Positions 43,909 through 54,310 are shown, numbered from the stretch's first letter. The stretch: DNA of 64,000 bases from Pseudoalteromonas sp. R3 (GCF_004014715.1 NZ_CP034835.1:310001-374000); one strand, 5' to 3'. The notes: generated by a model from the sequence alone, not told the origin. A program made the numbers and translations.

Positions 43909-43929
43909 CGGCAAATTTTTGCCGCCTTT
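43909..43929 (+). terminator. bioH terminator
   Basis: GCGGCAAA (43909-43916) and TTTTTGCCGC (43917-43926) form a stem with almost no loop, followed by CTTT. It lies 20 bases after the bioH stop. Confidence 0.72.
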
Positions 43930-43992
43930 ACTTTATTTCGTCTATAAATTGAGCAATAATTAGGTTGAGATTTTCTAACTTTAGGGCGAGAT

Positions 43993-44301
43993 ATGGCAGT
44001 CAATGATATCCTCAATGCAGGTGTTCAGGGTTTTGAGTTTGCCCGTCAAAGTGCCGAGCAAGCCGCAGCCGATATCAATAAGGCAACACTGGACCAGCAA
44101 AGTGAGCAGCAGGTTGCACAGCAACGGCAACTGCAGGGCGCATCCAGTAGTGAAGGCGTCACTGCACCTGTGGGACAACCCCCCAGATTAGATGAAGCCG
44201 TGGTCGACCTAAAGGTAGCGGAATTTAATGCCAAAGCGAACGCGCAGACTATTCGTACAGCTGACGAAGTATTGGGTACTTTGATTGATATTAAAGTGTA
44301 A
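43993..44301 (+). CDS. Small protein with a flagellar-rod-like C-terminus
   Basis: The 102-residue protein is Gln/Ala-rich in the middle and ends NAQTIRTADEVLGTLIDIKV. This ending resembles the coiled C-termini of flagellar rod and hook proteins (FlgB/FlgC/FlgG), and the N-terminus MAVNDILNAGVQGFEFARQ also fits their N-terminal helix. It is not a full rod protein. It is coupled to the metalloprotease-like gene by a one-base overlap. I do not assign a function. Confidence 0.72.
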   Translation: MAVNDILNAGVQGFEFARQSAEQAAADINKATLDQQSEQQVAQQRQLQGASSSEGVTAPVGQPPRLDEAVVDLKVAEFNAKANAQTIRTADEVLGTLIDIKV

Positions 44302-45203
44302 TGAATATAGTAACGCCACCCCCGGCGATGAACCTAAACACGGCGAACGTCTACACTGAGACGGCGCAACGTGACAATCAACTCCGCGAGGTTATTCCAA
44401 AACCTGCGCCGGTCTCCCCTGCGTTTACTGAAAACAAGCCGCTATCTGACGGTGAAAAACAAAAAACTTTTTCTGCCGATGATTCCGGCCTGTACGATAG
44501 TACAGGTCAGCTTAAAGATGGTAAGACGATTGAAGAGCGTCAGGAGGGGGAACAAGGTGAGCAGGGCAATCAACAGGAGCAGCAAGACCCGCAGGAGCTA
44601 AGCGATCGTGAACAGGCGGAACTGGAAGCAGAGCAAGCTCAGCTACAAGAGCTAAAAGACCGGGATCGGGAAGTGCGTCTGCACGAAGAAGCACATGCCA
44701 GAGTGGGTGGTCAGTATGCAGGGTCGCCCAGCTATGAATATCAACGCGGTCCGGACGGCAACAATTATGCTGTCGGTGGTGAAGTGATGATTGACGTAGC
44801 ACCCACCGGGGATCCGCGTGAAACCATAGACAAAATGCAAACGGTTCGTGCAGCAGCGTTAGCGCCGGCAGAGCCTTCGGGTGCAGACAGAGCTATCGCA
44901 GCTGATGCAACGGCCAAAATTGCACAGGCTCAGGCTGACCTTGCCAAACAATCTATCAGTGGTGAAGAAGCGGATGAAAACAACAATCGCGTTGTGGGAT
45001 ATCAAACTCGTCGTCTGAATGAAGATGAGTTAAGCGAGCAGCAACCTGAATCCGCGCGATTGGAAGAAGAGGTAGATCCATTCGCGGTAGCACTGCCTAT
45101 CGACAGGGATCCTGAAATAGCGTCACGGGCACTGAGAATAGAAGGTTTTTATGGTCATGTTGCCAAGCCCAAAGAAGCGTCTCAGCTGTCGGTGGTAATT
45201 TAA
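44301..45203 (+). CDS. Putative metalloprotease, SprA-related (CJM1_0395) family
   Basis: The 300-residue protein has an acidic Gln/Glu-rich first half with long charged stretches and a zinc-type motif LHEEAHARVGGQ at about 130-140, followed by the conserved block YEYQRGPDGNNYAVGGEVMIDV, then an Ala-rich segment and DPRETIDKMQTVRAAALAPAEPSG. This is the SprA-related family, whose proteolytic activity is predicted, not shown. No signal peptide is seen. The ATG shares its first base with the stop of the preceding small gene. Confidence 0.8.
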   Translation: MNIVTPPPAMNLNTANVYTETAQRDNQLREVIPKPAPVSPAFTENKPLSDGEKQKTFSADDSGLYDSTGQLKDGKTIEERQEGEQGEQGNQQEQQDPQELSDREQAELEAEQAQLQELKDRDREVRLHEEAHARVGGQYAGSPSYEYQRGPDGNNYAVGGEVMIDVAPTGDPRETIDKMQTVRAAALAPAEPSGADRAIAADATAKIAQAQADLAKQSISGEEADENNNRVVGYQTRRLNEDELSEQQPESARLEEEVDPFAVALPIDRDPEIASRALRIEGFYGHVAKPKEASQLSVVI

Positions 45204-45227
45204 ATAGCAAATAAGCCTAATCAGCTT

Positions 45228-45263
45228 AACGACACAGGCCCGCTTATGCGGGCCTGTGTCGTT
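45228..45263. terminator. Bidirectional terminator between the metalloprotease gene and tex
   Basis: AACGACACAGGCCCGC and GCGGGCCTGTGTCGTT are perfect 16-bp complements around a TTAT loop. There is only a short T-stretch, but the long stem between two convergent genes makes it the likely end for both. Confidence 0.78.
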
Positions 45264-45277
45264 GTGTGTGTCAGCAA

Positions 45278-47614
45278 TTACTTTTTCAGCTTGGCAAAGG
45301 CTTCAGCAAAGGCATTGCCCATTGCTGCGTTGCCGTTGTCGCGACGATTGTCACGTCGAGTGTCTTTTCGCTGTGCTGGTCGTTGAGACTTGCCTCCGGG
45401 TTTTTGCGCGGCGGGCTTACTCTGTTTTTGTCCTGCACTTGCCGGGATCTCATCGTTTAGTCGCATGGTAAAGCTGATCCGTTTACGGGCTACGTCTACT
45501 TCGATGACTTTAACTTTAACAATGTCACCCGCCTTAACCACTTCTCGTGGATCTGAGATAAACTTGTCCGTCAGTGCTGAAATATGAACGAGTCCATCCT
45601 GATGTACGCCAACATCGACAAAGGCACCAAAGTTAGCAACATTAGAGACGACGCCTTCAAGGGTCATGCCAACCTTTAGGTCAGAAATGGTCTCTACCCC
45701 TGCTTTGAACTGAGCCGTTTTAAACTCGGGACGAGGATCGCGACCTGGCTTGTCCAGTTCGCCCAGAATATCAGTGATGGTTGGCACACCAAATTTGTCA
45801 TCGACATAATCGGCAGGATCCAGTTTGCCCAGCACATCACTGTTACCTATCAGTGCGGTGACATCCAGTGACTTGCTACCGCAGATTTTTTTCACCACAG
45901 GGTAGGCCTCAGGGTGAACCGCTGAGGCATCCAGAGGATCATCACCATTGGCAATACGTAAGAAACCCGCAGCCTGTTCAAATGCTTTTGGCCCCAGACG
46001 CTCTACCTGTTTCAGCTGTTTTCGGTTGCTAAATGAGCCATTGGTATCCCGAAATTTAACGATATTGGTGGCTAACGTTTTATTTAACCCTGACACACGC
46101 GTTAACAGAGGCACTGAGGCTGTGTTGACATCGACACCAACCGAGTTTACGCAGTCTTCTACAACGGTCGTTAGCGTCTGGCCCAGCTGACTTTGTGATA
46201 CATCGTGTTGATACTGGCCCACACCAATCGACTTCGGCTCAATTTTAACCAGTTCAGCAAGTGGGTCCTGTAATCGGCGAGCGATCGACACGGCACCACG
46301 TAACGAGACATCCAGATCCGGAAATTCATTGGCGGCAAACTCCGAAGCAGAGTAGACCGATGCGCCTGCTTCACTGACCATGACTTTAGTGAGCTTCAGT
46401 TCACTGGCGGCTTTCAGCAGCTCGGCAGCTAGTTTGTCTGTCTCACGAGAGGCCGTGCCATTGCCTATGGCAATCAGTTCCACTTTGTGCTGACGACATT
46501 GTTGTTCCAGTGTGCGCAGAGATTTATCCCAATGATTTTGTGGTGCATGTGGGTAAATTGTAGTGGTTGCCAGCAACTTACCCGTCTTGTCGACAATGGC
46601 AATTTTACATCCGGTTCTGAGACCTGGGTCGATCCCCATTGTCACACGAGGCCCTGCAGGGGCCGCCATCAGTAGATCTTTGAGGTTCTTGGCAAAGACA
46701 TCAATGGCGCCTTGCTCAGCATATTCACGGGTAGCACCCAGCATTTCATTCTCAAGATGCGTGGCCAGTTTGATTTTCCAGGCCCACTGCACAACAGTCA
46801 TTAACCAGCTACTTGCCGCGCGGCCCGACACATCCAGACCGTAGTGATCCGCTATCATTTGGGCACAATATTGTTGGGGGTCTTCTGCTTGTGGTTCCGG
46901 GTTGATAGACAACTGCAGAATCCCTTCGTTACGTGCTCTGAGCATTGCGAGCGCACGATGAGACGGGACCCCAGACAGTTTTTCATCGTGTTCAAAGTAG
47001 TCACGATATTTACTGCCAGCGTCTTCTTGTCCCGCAACAACACGACTTTGTAAGTAGCCATGCTGTTTTAATTGGTTTCTGAACTTGCTGAGTAATTTTG
47101 CATCCTCTGCAAAGCGCTCCATCAGGATGAACTTGGCACCATCCAGTGCGGCTTTACTGTCCTCAATGCCTTTGTCGACATTGATATAGGCTTCGGCCGC
47201 CAATTCAGGTGTCTGATCAGGATCATTGAACAGTAAATCCGCCAGTGGCTCAAGCCCAGCTTCAATGGCAATCTGGCCCTTGGTACGGCGTTTTGGTTTG
47301 TAGGGTAAGTATAAATCTTCCAGTTCGGTTTTGCTTTGTACCTGCTTAAGTTCTGCCGCTAGCTGCTCAGTGAGCTTGCCCTGCTCATCAATGGTCTTAA
47401 TGATGAAAGCCCGACGTTCTTCTAACTCCCGCAGATAACCCAGGCGCTGTTCGAGTAAGCGCAGCTGAGTATCATCCAAGCCACCGGTTACTTCTTTACG
47501 ATAACGGGCAATAAACGGAACGGTCGCACCTTCATCCAGTAGCGCGGTAGCAGCATCCACTTGCTGTTGTGATGCGTTTAGCTCAGCAGCTAAACGGGCT
47601 GAGATATTGCTCAT
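45278..47614 (-). CDS. tex: Transcription accessory protein Tex
   Basis: Tex is a nucleic-acid-binding protein related to eukaryotic Spt6, linked to transcription and RNA decay. The 778-residue length is typical. The layout is an N-terminal helical region, the YqgF domain ([20 protein letters not shown]), helix-hairpin-helix motifs ([20 protein letters not shown] and the segment after it) and the S1 RNA-binding domain ([20 protein letters not shown]). The end is a Lys/Gln/Asn-rich tail, which is variable in the family. Confidence 0.96.
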   Translation of the reverse strand: MSNISARLAAELNASQQQVDAATALLDEGATVPFIARYRKEVTGGLDDTQLRLLEQRLGYLRELEERRAFIIKTIDEQGKLTEQLAAELKQVQSKTELEDLYLPYKPKRRTKGQIAIEAGLEPLADLLFNDPDQTPELAAEAYINVDKGIEDSKAALDGAKFILMERFAEDAKLLSKFRNQLKQHGYLQSRVVAGQEDAGSKYRDYFEHDEKLSGVPSHRALAMLRARNEGILQLSINPEPQAEDPQQYCAQMIADHYGLDVSGRAASSWLMTVVQWAWKIKLATHLENEMLGATREYAEQGAIDVFAKNLKDLLMAAPAGPRVTMGIDPGLRTGCKIAIVDKTGKLLATTTIYPHAPQNHWDKSLRTLEQQCRQHKVELIAIGNGTASRETDKLAAELLKAASELKLTKVMVSEAGASVYSASEFAANEFPDLDVSLRGAVSIARRLQDPLAELVKIEPKSIGVGQYQHDVSQSQLGQTLTTVVEDCVNSVGVDVNTASVPLLTRVSGLNKTLATNIVKFRDTNGSFSNRKQLKQVERLGPKAFEQAAGFLRIANGDDPLDASAVHPEAYPVVKKICGSKSLDVTALIGNSDVLGKLDPADYVDDKFGVPTITDILGELDKPGRDPRPEFKTAQFKAGVETISDLKVGMTLEGVVSNVANFGAFVDVGVHQDGLVHISALTDKFISDPREVVKAGDIVKVKVIEVDVARKRISFTMRLNDEIPASAGQKQSKPAAQKPGGKSQRPAQRKDTRRDNRRDNGNAAMGNAFAEAFAKLKK

Positions 47615-47699
47615 GCAAAATCCTTATATAGTTCAATTGGCTAACTCTGTTTCTTGGCCAGCATTTGCGGTCATCATATCATATCTGGAACGGATGTGG

Positions 47700-48172
47700 T
47701 CAGGCCGTGTAATCGATCTTATTGACGTACCAAAGCATCTCCCCTTGTGGGTTTTTACACTGTATTCCTCATCAACGGACTTCCCGAGTAGTGCTCTTGC
47801 CATGGGAGAATCGATAGAGATGTAATCATTCCGCTCGTAGATTTCATCCGGTCCTACAATACGAAAGCGTTTAACCTCACCATCGTCATTCTCGATTTCG
47901 ACCCAGGCACCAAAATATACCTTACCTTGTTGCTGTGGCGAGTACTCTACAATTTTTAAATCTGGCAGGCGCTTACGCAGATAGCGGACGCGGCGGTCTA
48001 TTTGACGTAGCAAACGCTTGTTAAAAGTATAGTCGGCGTTTTCTGAGCGATCGCCTAAACTTGCTGCCCAGTTAACTATCTTGGTCACTTCCGGGCGTTT
48101 TTCAAACCAAAGGTGATCGTGTTCCTGCTGAAGCTTTCGATAGCCTTCAGGTGTAATTAGGTTGGTTTTCAT
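47700..48172 (-). CDS. greB: Transcription elongation factor GreB, with one apparent frameshift
   Basis: GreB stimulates RNA cleavage by backtracked RNA polymerase. The ATG at 48172 gives MKTNLITPEGYRKLQQEHDH, the normal start; an ATG nine bases upstream is an alternative. The coiled coil with the acidic tip (GDRSENADY) and the C-terminal domain (YFGAWVEIENDDGEVKRFRIVG) are present. At the G-run 47749-47751 (plus strand) one base is missing. Adding it gives VKTPQGEMLWYVNKIDYTA and a stop at 47700, for 157 residues as in the family; as written the frame runs on to 47633 with an unrelated tail. Confidence 0.9.
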
Positions 48173-48376
48173 CTTGTGCATACTTAGGTGAAACGACTAC
48201 AAGTGTTTAGTGTACTCCGGATCCGGATGCATACCAATGTCACGAAACGGGCAATTTGCAATGCCAAACAGGGTGTACACTTGTAACGTTCGGTAACAAT
48301 CTTATTCTGTGTTTATGGTGTCTAAGCGCTTTAATTTCAATTATATTTAGGATCAACTAGAGAAGAAACAAGAAGA

Positions 48377-49102
48377 ATGCCAATGGGGAATGAAACCACT
48401 AAAGTGTTAGTCGTTGACGACGATATGCGTTTACGCAGCCTGCTGGAACGATATCTGGTTGAGCAGGGCTTTATCGTTCGCAGTGCCGCCAATTCTGAGC
48501 AAATGGACAGGTTGCTGGAACGCGAAAACTTTCATCTGATGGTGTTGGATCTCATGTTACCAGGGGAAGACGGTTTATCTATCTGTCGTCGTCTCAGGCA
48601 AAAAGAAAATGAAATTCCCATTGTCATGTTGACGGCAAAGGGTGATGAAGTTGACCGGATCATTGGTCTGGAGCTGGGAGCAGACGATTACTTGCCTAAG
48701 CCATTTAATCCGCGTGAGTTATTAGCACGGATCAAGGCGGTGTTACGTCGCCGTGCTAAAGAAGTACCGGGAGCGCCTGCGGTCGAAGAAAATGAAGTCG
48801 AATTCGGTGCGTTCAAACTCAACCTGGCAACTCGGGAAATGCAAAAAGGTGACGAAACTATTGCTCTGACCAGCGGCGAATTTGCTGTGTTAAAAGCGCT
48901 GGTGAGCCATCCCAGAGAGCCGCTGAGTCGTGACAAGCTGATGAATCTGGCCCGTGGCAGAGATTACAGCGCACTGGAGCGCAGCATTGACGTTCAGGTT
49001 TCGCGCTTGCGCAGAATGATTGAAGAAGATGCCTCTAACCCCCGTTATATTCAGACAGTCTGGGGCCTGGGTTATGTTTTTGTCCCGGACGGCGAGAAGT
49101 AA
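48377..49102 (+). CDS. ompR: Two-component response regulator OmpR
   Basis: The 241-residue protein has the receiver with phosphoacceptor Asp58 in LMVLDLMLPGEDG and the winged-helix output domain (LTSGEFAVLKALVSHPREPLSRDKL, QVSRLRRMIEEDASNPRYIQTVWGLGYVF). It is the EnvZ partner by adjacency and sequence type. In other gammaproteobacteria the pair controls porins in response to osmolarity. A second in-frame ATG lies six bases into the gene. The 204-base region upstream contains a TCCGGATCCGGA palindrome at 48216-48227 of unknown use. Confidence 0.93.
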   Translation: MPMGNETTKVLVVDDDMRLRSLLERYLVEQGFIVRSAANSEQMDRLLERENFHLMVLDLMLPGEDGLSICRRLRQKENEIPIVMLTAKGDEVDRIIGLELGADDYLPKPFNPRELLARIKAVLRRRAKEVPGAPAVEENEVEFGAFKLNLATREMQKGDETIALTSGEFAVLKALVSHPREPLSRDKLMNLARGRDYSALERSIDVQVSRLRRMIEEDASNPRYIQTVWGLGYVFVPDGEK

Positions 49103-50452
49103 ATGAGTATCCTGCCTCGCAGTGCATTTGGACAGACGGTATTTTTTGTCGGTGCGCTGCTGCTGATCAATCAAATTGTTTCCTACATTACGGTGACTCT
49201 GTACGTGTTTAAACCGACTTTTGAGCAGGTTAACCTGATGCTTGCCAAGCAGGTCAAAACGGTGTTCATTGATTGGGAAGAAGGCGTTGAGGTTGACTCT
49301 GCTTTATCGGAAAAATTTTTTGAGATCACAGGCATTGAGGTCATGTCGCAGCGCGAGGCATACCGCAATGGGCTTGGAGAGGCAAAGGAATATACTCTGC
49401 TATCACGCAGTATGTCTGAGCAGCTCAATGGGTCTGCCCGGGTGCGGATCAGCCAGGGTGATCCCGTTGTGTATTGGGTAGAAGCGCCTCAGGCACCGGG
49501 TTACTGGGTTCGGGTGCCACTTACTGGTTTCTCTGAAACTAAAATGGAATTTCTCGTATTTTATCTCTCCAGTATCGGCTTTTTAAGCGTACTCGGAGGC
49601 TGGTTGTTCGCTCGGCACCTGAATCGGCCACTTAAGGCCTTGCAGATTGCGGCCAGTCGGGTTGGAGTCGGTGATTTTTCTACCCGCCTGGTTGAACATG
49701 GCTCCACAGAAGTTATCGAAGTAACGAGTGCCTTCAATAAAATGTCCAAAGGGATCGCAGAACTTGAGAACGATCGACGTTTATTGATGGCGGGGGTATC
49801 CCATGATTTAAGAACGCCACTAACGCGTATTCGTTTAGCGACGGAAATGATGTCGGATGAGGAAGCCTATTTAAAAGAAGGAATAATCGACGATATTGAA
49901 GACATGAATGCCATCATCGATCAGTTTATTGAGTACCTGAGGCATCATAACGGCGCAGAAATGGTATTGGATGATGTCAATGCGGTTGTTGAAGAGGTGG
50001 TGCATGCTGAACAACAGCATCAAAGAGAAATCGTTCTGACGACGACGGCAAATATCCCTGCTGTAATGATGAACCATGTTGCACTGAAGCGCGTGGTAAC
50101 CAATATGATTGAGAATGCCATCCGTTATTCTGAGGATAAGATAGAGGTGATGACTGAATTCAGCGCTCGTCACAAAGCGGTCTTTATCAAGGTTAAGGAC
50201 AGGGGGCCTGGGATCCCCGAAGAACAGTTAGAATCCCTCTTTGAGCCATTTAAGCAAGGAGATCAGGCTCGTGGTAGTGAGGGAAGTGGTTTAGGCCTTG
50301 CTATCATTAAGCGAATAGTATCCACTCATGGTGGAAAAGTCCGGCTGCGTAACCGTAAAGAAGGCGGCCTGAGCGCTGAAGTTATGCTACCGGTGGCGAA
50401 AAAATTCGGCTCCATGAATAGTGTACCTGAGCAGCAAAAACCCAGTGAATAA
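49103..50452 (+). CDS. envZ: Osmosensor histidine kinase EnvZ
   Basis: The 449-residue kinase has two membrane helices (about 12-32 and 154-174) around a periplasmic domain, then HAMP, the dimerisation domain with phosphorylated His234 in [16 protein letters not shown], and the ATPase domain with [22 protein letters not shown] and [11 protein letters not shown]. It starts right after the ompR stop. EnvZ phosphorylates and dephosphorylates OmpR. Confidence 0.94.
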   Translation: MSILPRSAFGQTVFFVGALLLINQIVSYITVTLYVFKPTFEQVNLMLAKQVKTVFIDWEEGVEVDSALSEKFFEITGIEVMSQREAYRNGLGEAKEYTLLSRSMSEQLNGSARVRISQGDPVVYWVEAPQAPGYWVRVPLTGFSETKMEFLVFYLSSIGFLSVLGGWLFARHLNRPLKALQIAASRVGVGDFSTRLVEHGSTEVIEVTSAFNKMSKGIAELENDRRLLMAGVSHDLRTPLTRIRLATEMMSDEEAYLKEGIIDDIEDMNAIIDQFIEYLRHHNGAEMVLDDVNAVVEEVVHAEQQHQREIVLTTTANIPAVMMNHVALKRVVTNMIENAIRYSEDKIEVMTEFSARHKAVFIKVKDRGPGIPEEQLESLFEPFKQGDQARGSEGSGLGLAIIKRIVSTHGGKVRLRNRKEGGLSAEVMLPVAKKFGSMNSVPEQQKPSE

Positions 50453-51148
50453 GCGCGACTTATCGTATTTGCCTGGCTGTCTGGGGGCAGCAACCAAAGC
50501 TCAGCTGCTTAGTATCATTGCGCAGTGCTTTGAAGGGATAGAACCTGACGAGTACTTTGCTTACTACTTTGAGCAAGCGGGGCCAATTCATCGGCGGCTG
50601 AGACTCTATTACAGTGAGGCTGGGGAACTGGCTGGATACTGTTTGCTAACCTTTGATGACAGCCATCAAGCATTTTGCGTGATTGGCGCATCGGCCGGGT
50701 TTTTACCGCAGTTTCGGGGTAAGAACAATACTTTTTCTTTTCTATTCTTGAGGTAACCAAGGCTTATATGCGCCGGCCCTGGCGCACCTTGTTATATGCA
50801 GATACCATGCTTAGCCCTGCCATGTTCCGCGCCATGGCAAAAAACATTGCCACTGTTTACCCAACCACAACAGGCTCATCGACGGAGTCTCGGTTGTATC
50901 AGGCGTTAAATCCGACTGGGCTTGAGTGTGACGTGAATGGGTTACTGTGTCTCAAACTGGTAGGGCGAAAAACACGTTATTCGGCTGTGGAAGTCGCTCA
51001 GTTTAAAGCCAGTGACAAAGCAGAAATAGCCCATTACTGTGCAATGAATCCTAACTTTGATGAAGGGGTGGCATTACTTACCGTGATCCCGGTGACCTTA
51101 AGGCAGCTTCTCGCCACAGCCTGGAAACAGCTTAAAAATCTGTTTTAG
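50445..51148 (+). CDS. Unrecognised protein, one apparent frameshift
   Basis: I do not recognise this family. The first part, from a GTG at 50445 or 50421, reads [16 protein letters not shown] through [13 protein letters not shown] and then breaks near the T-runs at 50732-50741. The second frame continues [23 protein letters not shown] to a stop at 51148. One added T joins them and yields 234 residues. The part with [10 protein letters not shown] and an [15 protein letters not shown] strand, and the fold implied by helix-strand alternation, look a little like an acyltransferase of the GNAT type, which is only a guess. The start overlaps the end of envZ. Confidence 0.55.
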
Positions 51149-51192
51149 TCAGGCTGCGCTCGATTTCAGTTCGATACTAAATTCAGGTATAA

Positions 51193-51218
51193 AAAAACGC
51201 CCAACGAGGGGCGCTTTT
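51193..51218 (-). terminator. pckA terminator
   Basis: On the minus strand CGCCC, a loop CTCGTT and GGGCG with a following TTTTTTT form a short stem and a T-run, starting about 18 bases after the pckA stop. Confidence 0.7.
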
Positions 51219-51235
51219 GATAAAGGAATCTGAAT

Positions 51236-52783
51236 CTAAGTCTGCTTAGCCGCGAGGACCAGCTGATTTGATGGCTTCAGAGACATCATATTTGCGAAGT
51301 TGGCTTCGAAGTCTGCAGCCAGCTTAGATGCATACTCAGCATATTTCGCTTTATCTTCCCAAGTGTTGACTGGGTTAAGCAGCTTGCTGTCTACGCCTGG
51401 TACTGCAACCGGTACGTCCAGGTTTAACGCCTCAATATGCTGTGTTTCTACGCCTTCAAGTGTGTCGTTAACGATAGCGTCAATCACAGCACGTGTAGTT
51501 GGGATATCGAAACGCTTACCAATGCCGTAAGGACCGCCAGTCCAGCCGGTGTTAACCAGGTAAACTTTTGAGTTGAATTCACGCACGCGCTTCATCAGAA
51601 GCTCTGCGTAAACGCCTGCCGGACGCGGGAAGAAAGGTGCGCCGAAACACGTTGAGAAGGTTGACTCGATGTCTGAGGTTGAGCCAATTTCTGTTGAACC
51701 CACTTTTGCAGTGTAACCACTCAGGAAGTGGTAAGCTGCGGCTTCTTCAGACAGAATAGATACCGGTGGCAGTACGCCGCTCACGTCACAAGTCAGGAAA
51801 ACCACTGCGCGAGGCTCACCTGCACGGTTCTCTACTTTACGTTTTTCAACGTGCTCAAGCGGGTAAGCTGCGCGAGTGTTTTGTGTCAGGCTAGTGTCAT
51901 TAAAATCAGGAACACGCTGTTCATCCAAAACTACGTTTTCAAGAATGGTACCAAACTTGATTGCGTTCCAGATAACCGGCTCGTTCTTTTGCGACAGGTC
52001 GATACATTTTGCATAACAACCGCCTTCAATGTTGAAAACACTGCCAGGTGCCCAGCCGTGTTCATCATCACCGATCAGGAAGCGTTTAGGATCTGCCGAC
52101 AAAGTTGTTTTACCTGTGCCAGACAAACCGAAGAATAATGTGGTGTCGCCTGCTTCGCCTACGTTTGCACTACAGTGCATAGGTAGTACGCCCTTCGCTG
52201 GTAACAGGAAGTTTTGTACAGAGAACATAGACTTTTTCATTTCACCGGCGTAATGCATACCTGCGATAAGCACTTTGCGCTCTGCAAAGTTGATGATCAC
52301 TGTACCGTCGCTGTTTGTTCCGTCGCGCTCAGGGTCGCAAACGAAAGAAGGTACATTCATCACCTGCCATTGGGGTAAATCAGCTGCATTGTATTTTTCA
52401 GGCTCGATAAACATGTTCTTGGCAAAAATATGGTGCCAGGCTGTTTCTGTTGTTACAACAACGGGTAAATAGTGTTCAGGATCTGAACCCACTTCAAGGT
52501 GAGAGACGAAGTGGTCGTTGCTGTTCACGTGTGCTTCTACACGGGCCCACAGCGCGTTGAATTTGTCTGCATCGAATGGGCGGTTAACGTTACCCCATTG
52601 GATGTCATTTTCTGTGCTTGGCTCTTTAACGATAAAACGGTCGTTAGGTGAACGCCCTGTGCGGCGGCCAGTTTTTGCTACAAAAGCTCCATTTGCGGCC
52701 AAAGTCCCTTCACCACGGCGGATGGCGTGTTCGACAAGTTCAGCTGCAGTTAAATCGACAAAACGAGTAGCGCTTGAAGTCAT
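51236..52783 (-). CDS. pckA: Phosphoenolpyruvate carboxykinase (ATP)
   Basis: This enzyme turns oxaloacetate and ATP into phosphoenolpyruvate and starts gluconeogenesis. The ATG at 52783 gives 515 residues ([20 protein letters not shown]), preferred over an upstream in-frame ATG at 52837 because it matches the family start and lies behind TAGG. The kinase-1a P-loop [18 protein letters not shown], the preceding [13 protein letters not shown] segment, the LIGDDEHGW motif and [12 protein letters not shown] are intact. Upstream at 52933-52978 lies a large palindromic repeat. Confidence 0.97.
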   Translation of the reverse strand: MTSSATRFVDLTAAELVEHAIRRGEGTLAANGAFVAKTGRRTGRSPNDRFIVKEPSTENDIQWGNVNRPFDADKFNALWARVEAHVNSNDHFVSHLEVGSDPEHYLPVVVTTETAWHHIFAKNMFIEPEKYNAADLPQWQVMNVPSFVCDPERDGTNSDGTVIINFAERKVLIAGMHYAGEMKKSMFSVQNFLLPAKGVLPMHCSANVGEAGDTTLFFGLSGTGKTTLSADPKRFLIGDDEHGWAPGSVFNIEGGCYAKCIDLSQKNEPVIWNAIKFGTILENVVLDEQRVPDFNDTSLTQNTRAAYPLEHVEKRKVENRAGEPRAVVFLTCDVSGVLPPVSILSEEAAAYHFLSGYTAKVGSTEIGSTSDIESTFSTCFGAPFFPRPAGVYAELLMKRVREFNSKVYLVNTGWTGGPYGIGKRFDIPTTRAVIDAIVNDTLEGVETQHIEALNLDVPVAVPGVDSKLLNPVNTWEDKAKYAEYASKLAADFEANFANMMSLKPSNQLVLAAKQT

Positions 52784-52932
52784 GTTTATACCTAAATGTG
52801 AGAATTGAACGGGATAGCTCTGGAGAAGTTTCACCAAAAGCTGAAATCATAGTAACAGATGAAATTCAGATATTCGAGCCCTGAAACAGGGTAAAACGCC
52901 ATAAATTTGTCAAAAAAATCGAATAATTTCAA

Positions 52933-52978
52933 TGATACCGGTGTCATGAAATGTGACCTTAAAATGACACCGGTATCA
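52933..52978. promoter_or_regulatory. Paired operator-like inverted repeat upstream of pckA
   Basis: TGATACCGGTGTCAT (52933-52947) and ATGACACCGGTATCA (52964-52978) are perfect complements with a 16-base gap. Each arm is itself a near-palindrome centred on ACCGGT (TGA-N-ACCGGT-N-TCA). That form is typical of LacI/GalR-type operators, with a central CG. The repeat lies about 150 bases before the pckA start and could bind one tetramer or two dimers. The regulator is not known; a hairpin in a long leader is the alternative. Confidence 0.6.
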
Positions 52979-52990
52979 ATTTTTAGCGAC

Positions 52991-53016
52991 AAAAAAGCCG
53001 CCAAAATGGCGGCTTG
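52991..53016 (-). terminator. hslO terminator
   Basis: On the minus strand AAGCCGCC, an ATTTT loop and GGCGGC are followed by TTTTTT. It lies about 27 bases after the hslO stop. It ends the hslR-hslO transcript before the pckA control region. Confidence 0.8.
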
Positions 53017-53042
53017 TCTCCAATTTGATAAAAGTAGCCTGG

Positions 53043-53888
53043 CTAATTAAAAATTGCCTTAATATCTTGCTCCTCAAATCGGTAATTTTTCAGACAGTAA
53101 TGGCAGCTGATATTGATCTCGCCCTGCTTTTTAACATCATCAAGTAATGCATCACGACCAATGTTAACCAAAGCGCTGATGGTTTTATCGCGGCTGCAGC
53201 CACAGACAAAATTAATTTCCTGTGGCTCGAACAACTGTGGGTTATCTTCGTGATATAAGCGTGTCAGAACTGTTTGCGCGTCAAGCGTAAGTAATTCCTC
53301 ATCTTTAATGGTGTTGCTGAGTGCTTCCAGATGGACGAAGTCTTCTTCAGATTTGGCTTTGTCTACCGGCAGCACCTGTAAAAATAGTCCGGCCGCTTTA
53401 GCGCGCTCGCCACTGACATCAGTGGCAAACCACAAACGAGTCTTTAATTGTTCAGACTGAACAAAATAGTCTTCCAGGCAGGCAGCCAGGGTCTCGCCAC
53501 TCAGCGGTACAACGCCCTGATAGCGCTCGCCCTTATCAGGAGTAATGGTGATCACCATATAGCCTTTGCCCATCAGATCCTGAACGCTGCTACCTGCTAC
53601 TTCACCTTGCAGACGGGCAATACCACGCATATTTTGCTTGTGATCGCCGTTGATGGCGGCGTATTTGACCGGTCCATCACCTTGCAATTGCACAGTGATG
53701 TCGCCTTCAAACTTTAATGTGGCAGTCAACAGGCTGGACGCAAGTAATAGCTCGCCCAGCAGGGTTTGTACTTCCTTAGGGTAGTCATGGCCACTGATAA
53801 TGTCATTAAAGGTGTGTTCAATTTGTACGAGTTCGCCACGTACATCGAGTTGATCGAAAATATATCGATGAAGTAAATCTTGTTGCAT
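53043..53888 (-). CDS. hslO: Redox-regulated chaperone Hsp33
   Basis: Hsp33 is a holdase turned on by oxidation of a zinc centre. The ATG at 53888 gives 281 residues (MQQDLLHRYIFDQLDVRGEL). The N-terminal domain has LGELLLASSLLTATLKFEGDITVQLQGDGP. The redox switch has CGCS and, 28 residues later, CHYC, the CXC...CXXC zinc site. It is co-directional with hslR, which ends 12 bases upstream, the conserved hslRO pair. Confidence 0.96.
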   Translation of the reverse strand: MQQDLLHRYIFDQLDVRGELVQIEHTFNDIISGHDYPKEVQTLLGELLLASSLLTATLKFEGDITVQLQGDGPVKYAAINGDHKQNMRGIARLQGEVAGSSVQDLMGKGYMVITITPDKGERYQGVVPLSGETLAACLEDYFVQSEQLKTRLWFATDVSGERAKAAGLFLQVLPVDKAKSEEDFVHLEALSNTIKDEELLTLDAQTVLTRLYHEDNPQLFEPQEINFVCGCSRDKTISALVNIGRDALLDDVKKQGEINISCHYCLKNYRFEEQDIKAIFN

Positions 53889-53899
53889 CAATTCAGATC

Positions 53900-54310
53900 C
53901 TAGCTAGATTTCAGTTTGAGCAGTTCGCGACGCTGCTTTTTATCTGGTTTATGCTCGGGGCGCGGTGCAAAAAAACTGTTGTTTTTGCGCGCTATGGCGT
54001 TTTGCGCCCGTTTTTCAAGGCTGGCTTCGGACTCTTCATAGAGTGTCTGAGCGATGGGCGCACTCTGGCGCTTTTCCATTAACTTCAGCACGGTGATCTC
54101 CTTCTCATCGAAGCCCTGTGCCAATTTTATCACCGCACCAACATCAACCGTTCGGCTGGGTTTACAGCGCTGGCCGTTGTAGTGTACCTTGCCACCCTGG
54201 ATCATCTCTCGGGCTATGGTGCGGGTTTTATAAAAGCGTGCCGCCCAGAGCCATTTGTCCAGGCGTACTTTCACTTCGCTTAGGTTGTTTTCTTGATTGA
54301 CTTTTGTCAC
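53900..54310 (-). CDS. hslR: Ribosome-associated heat shock protein Hsp15 (S4 domain)
   Basis: The 136-residue protein starts at a GTG (MTKVNQENNLSEVKVRLDKW). The S4 RNA-binding domain has VRLDKWLWAARFYKTRTIAREMIQGGKVHYNG. Hsp15 binds the free 50S subunit carrying a stalled nascent chain and helps recycle it. The C-terminus is basic (KPDKKQRRELLKLKSS). It precedes hslO in an operon. Confidence 0.93.
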   Translation of the reverse strand: MTKVNQENNLSEVKVRLDKWLWAARFYKTRTIAREMIQGGKVHYNGQRCKPSRTVDVGAVIKLAQGFDEKEITVLKLMEKRQSAPIAQTLYEESEASLEKRAQNAIARKNNSFFAPRPEHKPDKKQRRELLKLKSS

